Below, piece after piece: positions 23,407-28,788 of a stretch of DNA of 28,788 nucleotides. The position numbers and the translations under genes are program-made. The DNA is taken from contig JBAZOY010000029.1 of NCBI GenBank assembly GCA_041648505.1, positions 1 through 28,788 of the forward strand, written 5' to 3'. The notes beneath the pieces are model-generated. The model was not told the DNA's origin and ran no database searches. It saw nothing but the letters and a program-made list of their open reading frames with translations. This DNA is from JBAZOY01 sp041648505. Its GTDB lineage: Bacteria; Desulfobacterota; Syntrophia; Syntrophales; CG2-30-49-12. The stretch's first letter is position 1, and the number at the start of each line of letters is the position of its first letter.

Positions 23407-25104
23407 ATGTCCTGGGCGCTTAAAAAAAAATGCCATGATCTTTTAGCCCAAGAAGATGGATACCAAGAAAAATTATGGGGAGATTCCTTCACAGTTTGTC
23501 TTGCTTATCCGAATTTATATCGGATAGGGATGTCTAATCTCGGGTTCCAGACCATCTATAACCTTGTGAACAGTCATCCCTCCTTTCTCTGTGAACGGAT
23601 TTTTCTTCCCGATCCGGAAGATGAGGCAGAGTTTGCCTTAAGATCAACCCCTCTTTTTAGTCTTGAGTCGCAAAAATCTCTCGCCGACTTCGACATCATA
23701 GCCTTTTCCCTCTCTTTCGAAAATGACTACCCCAACATATTAAAGATCCTTGATAAGGGAAGAATTACCCTTGATGCCGAAAGAAGAAAGGGAACAGAAC
23801 CTCTCGTCATCGGAGGGGGTATTTCGGTCACACTGAATCCTGAACCATTAGCTGATATTTTTGACCTTTTTTTACTGGGCGAAGGAGAAGATATTCTTCC
23901 CGAGTTTCTCCATGCCTTTGAAGTGTCCCGCCGTTGTGGTCTTCCGAAGGAGGAGATCCTTGCCCGCATTCAAAAAGAGATCAAAGGGGCCTATGTACCA
24001 AAGTATTACAGGGTGACCTATAGAACGGATCATCTAATAGAAAGTATGGAACCAATTGACTCTTCATTTCCTGAAAAAATAGAAAAAAGATGGATTAAAG
24101 ATATAAACACCTTTACGACCGAGCAATGCATCACCACTACTAAGACAGAATTCGGCGGGATGTTCCTTACAGAGGTAAGCAGGGGATGCCGTCGTGGCTG
24201 TCGTTTCTGCGCGGCGGGATTTGTATGCAGGCCGGCAAGATTCAGAGAAGCGGCTACCCTTAAGCCATCGTTTGTACGAGGAATTGAGCGGCACAAGAGA
24301 ATCGGTTTACTCGGCACGGCAGTGTCCGATCATCCTGATTTGCTTTCTCTCTGCCGGTCTATCCTGAAGCTCAAGGGTGAGGTGGCCATCGGGTCCCTGA
24401 GATTGGATAGACTAAACCATGAGATCGCCGCATTGATTAAAGAAACCGGCGTGGAAACTGTATCCCTGGCTCCGGAAGCGGGTACTCAGCGCTTAAGAGA
24501 TGTGATCCACAAGGGGATTACGGATACCCATATTTTTAATGCCGTTGAATTACTCATAGAACATGGAATTGTCAATGTAAGGCTCTACTTTATGGTCGGA
24601 CTGCCGACCGAAACCGACGAGGATGTTGAGGCCATCATCCATCTGGCCAAAAAGATTAAACACCATGCCATTAAATATTCTGCGGGGAAAAAGCGTTTCA
24701 GGCGCATTACCTTAAGCATCAACCAGTTCATTCCTAAACCGGTAACGCCTTTCCAATGGCATCCTCTTGAAGATGTCGGTAACATAAGAAGAAAGATCAA
24801 AAAGATCGTTAGCGCTCTTGGCCGGGAATCATCAATAAAAGTGATCCATGATCTCCCCAAATGGAACTACATCCAGGCATTGCTTTCCCTTGGTGACAGG
24901 CGGGTTGGCGGGATCCTTTTTTCAGTTCACAGGCATAAGGGTAACTGGTCGCAGGCGTTTAAAGAGGTCAATGTGAATCCGGATTTTTATGTTTATCGTC
25001 ACAAGGGTCTTGAGGAAACCCTGCCCTGGGACTTTATCGATCATGGGATCAGCAGGCAGCTACTCATCGGTGAATACAAAAAGGCGTTACTGCCAAATCA
25101 ATAG
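23407..25104 (+). CDS. Radical SAM protein with N-terminal B12-binding-like domain (TIGR03960-like)
   Basis: 565 residues. The N-terminal region (about 25-190) resembles the cobalamin-binding fold seen in many radical SAM enzymes, with YPNLYRIGMSNLG at 34-46 and VIGGGISVTLNPEPLAD at 134-150. The 4Fe-4S site is C261-x3-C265-x2-C268 (SRGCRRGCRFC), followed by a radical SAM barrel. Closely similar proteins form an uncharacterised family that in some bacteria is fused or adjacent to a DUF2344 protein. No such partner is seen here. The substrate is unknown; from its neighbours in other genomes a role in RNA or tRNA modification has been guessed. It follows ftsZ by 35 bases and could be the last gene of the dcw unit. 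The ribosome site is weak. Confidence 0.85.
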   Translation: MSWALKKKCHDLLAQEDGYQEKLWGDSFTVCLAYPNLYRIGMSNLGFQTIYNLVNSHPSFLCERIFLPDPEDEAEFALRSTPLFSLESQKSLADFDIIAFSLSFENDYPNILKILDKGRITLDAERRKGTEPLVIGGGISVTLNPEPLADIFDLFLLGEGEDILPEFLHAFEVSRRCGLPKEEILARIQKEIKGAYVPKYYRVTYRTDHLIESMEPIDSSFPEKIEKRWIKDINTFTTEQCITTTKTEFGGMFLTEVSRGCRRGCRFCAAGFVCRPARFREAATLKPSFVRGIERHKRIGLLGTAVSDHPDLLSLCRSILKLKGEVAIGSLRLDRLNHEIAALIKETGVETVSLAPEAGTQRLRDVIHKGITDTHIFNAVELLIEHGIVNVRLYFMVGLPTETDEDVEAIIHLAKKIKHHAIKYSAGKKRFRRITLSINQFIPKPVTPFQWHPLEDVGNIRRKIKKIVSALGRESSIKVIHDLPKWNYIQALLSLGDRRVGGILFSVHRHKGNWSQAFKEVNVNPDFYVYRHKGLEETLPWDFIDHGISRQLLIGEYKKALLPNQ

Positions 25105-25151
25105 AATTGCTCTCTTTGACTTATAGCCCCTCCTCTTCAGGTATTTTTATC

Positions 25152-25180
25152 TTGAAAAAGAATCTCCTTTGAGATATAGC
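25152..25180 (+). promoter_or_regulatory. Promoter of the tRNA-Val gene
   Basis: TTGAAA (25152-25157), a 17-base spacer and TATAGC (25175-25180). Predicted transcription starts near 25187, ten bases before the tRNA, as expected for a single tRNA gene with a short 5' leader for RNase P. Confidence 0.6.
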
Positions 25181-25196
25181 TAACCTCTACCCGGTT

Positions 25197-25271
25197 GGGC
25201 GGTTAACTCAGAGGGAGAGTGCTACCTTCACACGGTAGAAGTCACTGGTTCAATCCCAGTACCGCCCACCA
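25197..25271 (+). tRNA. tRNA-Val (anticodon CAC), CCA encoded
   Basis: A complete cloverleaf. The acceptor stem GGGCGGT (25197-25203) pairs with ACCGCCC (25261-25267). The D arm is ACTC/GAGT with AGAGGGA as loop. The anticodon stem is CTACC/GGTAG with loop TTCACAC (anticodon CAC, reading GUG). The T arm is ACTGG/CCAGT with loop TTCAATC. Discriminator A is followed by an encoded CCA (25269-25271). The variable loop has five bases. Confidence 0.95.
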
Positions 25272-25577
25272 ATGAAATCAATCACTTATGTTATTTGTCG
25301 GATACACCTACGGATAAACCCGTTTCCTGTATACTTATCTAAAATCAGCTTATTATGAGCTTGCTGGATTTCTAAAAAGAGATAAAAAAGAGCAGCGCTT
25401 CCTATCTTTTTTCATCCGTGGTGGAATGAAAGAACTGGAATACGGAGGAGACTAACGAATACCGTTTTTAAATCAATGATGAAATCAAGCCGACGACGAT
25501 GCCAACGAAGATAGGGCTTTGATTTGGAAACGGAATAAGAACCCCTTTTCAGCTTTGCAGTAAATATGAGGAAAAAT
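25272..25577. other. Spacer between tRNA-Val and the flavoprotein gene
   Basis: 306 bases. A hairpin AAAAAAGA (25384-25391) / TCTTTTTT (25405-25412) with a 13-base loop could act as a weak terminator about 110 bases after the tRNA. A second inverted repeat, AAATCAAGCC (25482-25491) with GGCTTTGATTT (25515-25525, one bulge), precedes the flavoprotein gene and could be regulatory. A frame from 25318 to 25455 is open for 45 codons with protein-like composition but no start codon. Confidence 0.4.
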
Positions 25578-26090
25578 ATGAACGAGGCAGCATTACGGAA
25601 GGTGAGTTACGGGCTTTACGTGGTGAGTTCTATGAATGGAAATCGGATCAATGGACAGATCGCTAACACTGTCTTTCAGGTAACATCGGAACCGCCGACT
25701 CTGGCAGTAAGTATTTGTAAACAGAATCTGACGCATGATTTTATCCGTGAAAGCGGCAAATTCTCCGTTTCCATTCTCTCTCAGTCTACGCCGATGCAAT
25801 TCATCGGGCGTTTCGGTTTCAAGTGCGGAAGGGATATAAACAAGTTTGAGGATATAAATTACAAGACCGGTTCAACCGGCATTCCCGTTGTCATGGACAA
25901 TGCAGTTGCCGTAATAGAGGTGGAAGTAATAGGGGAGATGGATTGCGGCACCCACAGGATTTTTCAGGGACGCGTATTGGACTGCGAAGTCCTCTCTGAT
26001 GAAGAGCCAATGACCTATGCTTACTATCATGCGGTAAAGGGAGGTAAAGCGCCGAAAACAGCACCTACCTACCAGGCTGGGGGTAATTAG
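25578..26090 (+). CDS. Flavin reductase-like FMN-binding protein, related to the N-terminus of high-molecular-weight rubredoxin
   Basis: 170 residues. It has the split-barrel flavin reductase fold: VSYGLYVVSS near the start, NGQIANTVFQVTSEPPTLAV with the flavin-contact region at about 25-44, and the HDFIRESGKFSVSIL segment. The C-terminal stretch AYYHAVKGGKAPKTAPTY matches what I know of the linker in clostridial Hrb proteins, where a rubredoxin domain follows. Here the protein stops after it, so the rubredoxin cysteines are absent. Such proteins take part in oxygen or NO detoxification and electron transfer in anaerobes; the partner here is unknown. GAGG at 25568-25571 lies 6 bases before the ATG at 25578, which decides that start over an ATG at 25566. 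Confidence 0.82.
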   Translation: MNEAALRKVSYGLYVVSSMNGNRINGQIANTVFQVTSEPPTLAVSICKQNLTHDFIRESGKFSVSILSQSTPMQFIGRFGFKCGRDINKFEDINYKTGSTGIPVVMDNAVAVIEVEVIGEMDCGTHRIFQGRVLDCEVLSDEEPMTYAYYHAVKGGKAPKTAPTYQAGGN

Positions 26091-26282
26091 GGGCAAGCCA
26101 TTTTATTAAATACAGAGGTTATTGGGTTACAAGGATGTTAGTACGGTACGATGCTTTTCACCTATGAATGGGGGGTAAGGTGTACACAATACGGTCGATT
26201 GTCTGTAGGTTGTTTTATAAAGACTGCATAATCACAATTCATCCCGACCGCCTGCCGTAAAAAATCCTTTTACGAATAACTA

Positions 26283-26310
26283 TTGACTTTTGTCCGTCAA
26301 TCATTAGTAT
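26283..26310 (+). promoter_or_regulatory. Candidate promoter for prfC
   Basis: TTGACT (26283-26288), a 16-base spacer and TAGTAT (26305-26310). The spacer and -10 region contain a perfect hairpin CGTCAAT/ATTGACG (26295-26301 and 26309-26315), which could be an operator. The spacing is slightly short and the -10 box is weak. Confidence 0.3.
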
Positions 26311-26328
26311 TGACGTCAGCCTGTAAAC

Positions 26329-26351
26329 CGGACACGATACGTCCGTTTTTT
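26329..26351 (+). terminator. Terminator-like hairpin in the prfC leader (possible attenuator)
   Basis: CGGAC (26329-26333) and GTCCG (26341-26345) form a GC-rich five-base-pair stem with a 7-base loop, followed directly by six T. It lies about 20 bases before the prfC ribosome site. TGTCCG at 26291-26296 can pair with CGGACA at 26329-26334 and would prevent the hairpin if transcription began further upstream. The stem is short, so its strength is uncertain. Confidence 0.4.
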
Positions 26352-26381
26352 ATCTGTAAAAATACTTTTGAGGTTTTAAAG

Positions 26382-27968
26382 TTGGACAAACATCATAGAA
26401 GAGAGGTGGACCGCCGTCGCAATTTCGGGATCATCAGTCATCCCGATGCCGGGAAAACTACCCTGACGGAAAAACTACTGCTCTTCGGCGGGGCCATCCA
26501 GCAGGCCGGTGCGGTCAGGGCACGCAAGGCAGCCCGTCATGCGATGAGCGATTGGATGAGCATTGAAAAGGAACGGGGTATTTCCGTCACCACAGCGGTT
26601 ATGAAGTTCAACTACCGTGACTACGAAATCAATCTCCTCGATACGCCGGGTCATCAGGATTTTTCGGAAGACACCTACCGGGTACTGACTGCTGTTGATA
26701 GCGCCCTGATGGTCGTCGACAGCGTCAAGGGTGTGGAGCCGCAGACAGAAAAACTCATGGAAGTTTGCCGGATGCGTAACACCCCGATTATTACCTTCAT
26801 AAATAAGCTGGATCGCGATGGCATGCTTCCCCTGGAACTGCTTGCCGACATTGAGAACAAGCTCCAGATCGAATGCGTCCCCATGTCATGGCCCATCGGC
26901 ATGGGAAAGTTGTTCCGTGGCGTCTATAATCTCTACCGCCGCGAGTTGCACCTCTTTACACCCGGCGAGCATACCCAGCCTAAGGAGGGTGTTGTGATAA
27001 CCGATCTTGCCGATCACCGCCTCGATGAGTTTCTGGGAAGCCAGGCTATGGAGCTTCGCGAACACGTGGAGTTGCTTACGGAGGCTGCCAATCCCTTTGA
27101 GTTAGCGGAATATCTGAAGGGGAATCAGACCCCTGTCTTTTTTGGCAGCGCGATTAACAACTTCGGTGTGAAAGAACTTCTTGACTCTTTTGTGGAAATG
27201 GCGCCGGCCCCTTACGCCCGCACTGCCGTAACGAGGGAAGTGTCGCCGTATGAAGATGCTTTTTCCGGTTTCGTTTTCAAGATTCAGGCGAATATGGATC
27301 CCGCCCATCGAGACCGAATCGCCTTTCTGAGAGTCTGTTCGGGCACGTTCCGCCGGGGGATGAAGGTTATTCACCACCGTATCGGCAAGGAAATTACCAT
27401 CGCCAATGCCACCATTTTTATGTCTCAGGAACGTACACAGGTTGAAGAGGCCTACCCGGGAGACGTCATCGGCATTCACAATCACGGCACCATCAAGATA
27501 GGGGATACGTTTACGGAAAGTGAACCGCTGAAATTCATGGGCATTCCCGCCTTCGCTCCGGAGAACTTCCGGCACGTACGTTTGAAGAACCCCATGAAGA
27601 GCAAACAACTCCAGAAGGGTCTCTTTCAGCTTTCCGAGGAAGGAGCCGTTCAGGTGTTCCAGCCGCTGGGAAGAAATGATTACATCCTGGGAGCAGTGGG
27701 TGTCCTCCAGTTTGACGTGACCGCAGAGAGGCTGAGAACCGAATACGGTGCTGACACCTATTTTGAAGATACACCTTATGCTCTTGCCCGCTGGGTCACA
27801 TGCGGCGACAAAAACCGCTTCAAGGAGTTCGAAATGAAAAATGGTAGCTCACTCGCCCTGGACGCCGAAGGCCACCCGACCTTTCTTGCCGCCAACGAGT
27901 ACCGGCTGGAGCTCTGCATGAAGAACTGGCCTGAAGTAACCTTCCTCAAGACGCAGGAACACAACTGA
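26382..27968 (+). CDS. prfC: Peptide chain release factor 3 (RF3)
   Basis: 528 residues from a TTG start, nearly identical in length to E. coli RF3 (529). This translational GTPase removes RF1 and RF2 from the ribosome after peptide release. G1 HPDAGKTT is at 20-27, the switch region WMSIEKERGISVTTAVMKF at 58-76, G3 DTPGH at 87-91 and G4 NKLD at 141-144, followed by domains II and III. I chose TTG at 26382 because GAGG (26370-26373) lies 8 bases upstream and the protein then begins as RF3 normally does; an earlier TTG at 26283 would add 33 unrelated residues and overlaps the promoter candidate. By eye it uses more C- and G-ending codons than the dcw genes, which may reflect high expression or a different history. 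Confidence 0.95.
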   Translation: MDKHHRREVDRRRNFGIISHPDAGKTTLTEKLLLFGGAIQQAGAVRARKAARHAMSDWMSIEKERGISVTTAVMKFNYRDYEINLLDTPGHQDFSEDTYRVLTAVDSALMVVDSVKGVEPQTEKLMEVCRMRNTPIITFINKLDRDGMLPLELLADIENKLQIECVPMSWPIGMGKLFRGVYNLYRRELHLFTPGEHTQPKEGVVITDLADHRLDEFLGSQAMELREHVELLTEAANPFELAEYLKGNQTPVFFGSAINNFGVKELLDSFVEMAPAPYARTAVTREVSPYEDAFSGFVFKIQANMDPAHRDRIAFLRVCSGTFRRGMKVIHHRIGKEITIANATIFMSQERTQVEEAYPGDVIGIHNHGTIKIGDTFTESEPLKFMGIPAFAPENFRHVRLKNPMKSKQLQKGLFQLSEEGAVQVFQPLGRNDYILGAVGVLQFDVTAERLRTEYGADTYFEDTPYALARWVTCGDKNRFKEFEMKNGSSLALDAEGHPTFLAANEYRLELCMKNWPEVTFLKTQEHN

Positions 27969-28277
27969 CCTATCCTGCCTGTTATATCTAATCATAAACA
28001 TTAAATTATTATTCTCAAAGGGAGAAAGCGCAAGGCACGACATGTTATTCTTAAAGTGGTGACGAGTAACACAACGAAGCAGAACTGGAGAATTGCATTA
28101 TGAAACACCTTTTGATAGACTTCAAAAAGTTACCAAATTATTGAACTAGTACAACAGGGCCCTATTTCTTTATATATTGTCTCTCGAATTTCGCAATGGA
28201 TCTTTTGTGTTTGCTGTGCCTGGGTCTTATGCGGAATCCATATTCATATTGTGCCCAAATATTGGAGTCAATTAACT
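27969..28277. other. Spacer between prfC and the PAS gene
   Basis: 309 bases with no supported gene and no clear prfC terminator. A 14-codon frame (28100-28144) has GGAG ten bases before its ATG, but it is too short to judge. The PAS gene ribosome site TTGGAG lies at 28262-28267. Confidence 0.4.
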
Positions 28278-28682
28278 ATGAAGAATCCAGAATTGATCGA
28301 AGCTGAAAAATATTTTCTAGCAATCGCCAACACGACTGAGGATATGATTCATCTCAATGACTTTGAAGGTCGAATCATATATGCCAATAAAGCCACCGAG
28401 AAAATTCTGGGTTATCCACTCAATGAGCTTATAAATACTCCTGCCTCCGAAATTATTCATCCCGATGACCGGGAGACTATAAAAAAGGACATGCACAAAC
28501 TTTCACAAGACAAACAATTACCACAAAGAAATATCCGTCTCCTTAAAAAAGATGGTTCATATATTGATGCAGAGGTCAGAGGGTTTATTGTCGCTCTGGC
28601 TGAGAACAAATATATCGGTGCAATAATTCGTGATATTTCAAGGCGTAAGAGGATTGAGAACACTGACCCCTGTCGTCAATAG
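28278..28682 (+). CDS. PAS-domain protein, 3' end cut off by an insertion sequence
   Basis: 134 residues as it now reads. Residues 8-125 form one PAS domain with PAC motif: ANTTEDMIHLNDFEGRI, YANKATEKILGY, HPDDRE and GAIIRDISRRKRIE. Such domains normally sit at the N-terminus of histidine kinases, diguanylate cyclases or regulators. After RRKRIE the frame enters the end of an IS3-type element, and the last residues (about TDPCRQ) and stop come from it, so the output domain has been lost. The ATG at 28278 has GGAG ten bases upstream; an in-frame GTG at 28251 is less likely. The remnant is probably non-functional. Confidence 0.75.
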   Translation: MKNPELIEAEKYFLAIANTTEDMIHLNDFEGRIIYANKATEKILGYPLNELINTPASEIIHPDDRETIKKDMHKLSQDKQLPQRNIRLLKKDGSYIDAEVRGFIVALAENKYIGAIIRDISRRKRIENTDPCRQ

Positions 28683-28788
28683 TGTACACTAATTTGTTTT
28701 TCATGCCGCTTGTTTCAATGTGTAAAATTGCTTCTCAAAAGTAACCGGAGACAGATAGCCAAGTCTGGCCTGCCGCCTTTGCCGGTTA
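28664..28788 (-). mobile_element. End of an IS3-family insertion sequence (runs off the window)
   Basis: The probable tip begins at TGACCCC (28664), just where the PAS gene is interrupted. About 15 bases in lies the palindrome AGTGTACACT (28681-28690), and then the transposase stop on the minus strand. The other end, the second inverted repeat and the target duplication lie outside the window, so the exact tip is inferred from the break in the PAS frame. Confidence 0.65.
28701..28788 (-). CDS. IS3-family transposase OrfB, C-terminal fragment
   Basis: The last 28 codons are visible, read on the minus strand; the 5' part lies beyond the window. The fragment contains QARLGYLSPVTFEKQF, the typical end of the rve/DDE integrase core of IS3-family OrfB proteins (usual form: R.H..LGY.SP..FE). 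The stop is at 28701-28703. The enzyme would catalyse copy-out transposition of the element. The upstream catalytic residues cannot be seen, so activity cannot be judged. Confidence 0.75.
   Translation of the reverse strand, partial: NRQRRQARLGYLSPVTFEKQFYTLKQAA

Larger units (their letters stand above)
26091..26381. other. Spacer between the flavoprotein gene and prfC
   Basis: 291 bases with no supported gene. The right third holds a candidate promoter, two hairpins and the prfC ribosome site. The left part shows only a short GTGTACAC palindrome near 26179 and very short frames. Confidence 0.4.

Noticed and set aside
28100..28144. 14-codon frame MKHLLIDFKKLPNY with a GGAG upstream
   Set aside because: Too short to distinguish from chance; no attenuator or regulatory pattern around it.
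1..28788. CRISPR array, prophage or integron
   Set aside because: No spaced direct repeats, phage structural genes or integrase were found; the only mobile DNA seen is the IS fragment at the right edge.

Overview
The window is chromosomal DNA of a Gram-negative bacterium. It is dominated by one almost complete division and cell wall (dcw) cluster, at about 4.8-25.1 kb on the + strand. Gene content points to the former Deltaproteobacteria (Desulfobacterota), perhaps a Syntrophus- or Smithella-like anaerobe. The pointers are MurB encoded between MurC and FtsQ, an FtsI with a PASTA tail, the FtsZ C-terminal peptide, an adk-ruvX-mltG lead-in, and a flavoprotein related to the N-terminal half of anaerobic high-molecular-weight rubredoxins. 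The lineage is an inference from gene content and protein style; no 16S or other marker is present.

Left flank (1-3.2 kb, - strand): an AT-rich two-gene operon encodes a DnaQ-type 3'-5' exonuclease with a BRCT domain and, overlapping its stop, a small cysteine-rich protein. Upstream of it lies an RlmL-type THUMP-domain rRNA methyltransferase. A divergent spacer of about 590 bp holds a candidate promoter and a palindromic repeat.

Lead-in (3.8-6.2 kb, + strand): adenylate kinase with a variant LID, a hairpin, then ruvX and mltG.

Core cluster (6.25-25.1 kb, + strand): a strong sigma70 promoter (TTGACA-N17-TATAGT) and a three-repeat MraZ operator (GTGGA every 10 bp) precede mraZ-rsmH-ftsL-ftsI-murE-murF-mraY-murD-ftsW-murG-murC-murB-ftsQ-ftsA-ftsZ and a radical SAM gene. 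Gaps are short or are 4-bp GTGA overlaps, so this looks like one long transcription unit. MurC/D/E/F/B make UDP-MurNAc-pentapeptide. MraY and MurG make lipid II. FtsW and FtsI polymerise and cross-link septal peptidoglycan. FtsZ, FtsA, FtsQ and FtsL form the divisome scaffold. MltG trims glycan strands, and MraZ and RsmH are the regulatory and ribosomal outliers. No ddl lies between murB and ftsQ, and no lpxC follows ftsZ before other genes begin.

Right flank (25.1-28.8 kb): tRNA-Val(CAC) with its own promoter, a flavin-reductase-fold protein without a rubredoxin domain, and prfC (RF3) with a TTG start behind a terminator-like leader hairpin. Last is a PAS-domain gene whose 3' part is replaced by the end of an IS3-family insertion sequence that runs off the window. 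Most of the window is conserved housekeeping DNA. The less ordinary parts are the left exonuclease/cysteine-protein pair, the control region of mraZ, and the IS-disrupted gene at the right edge.
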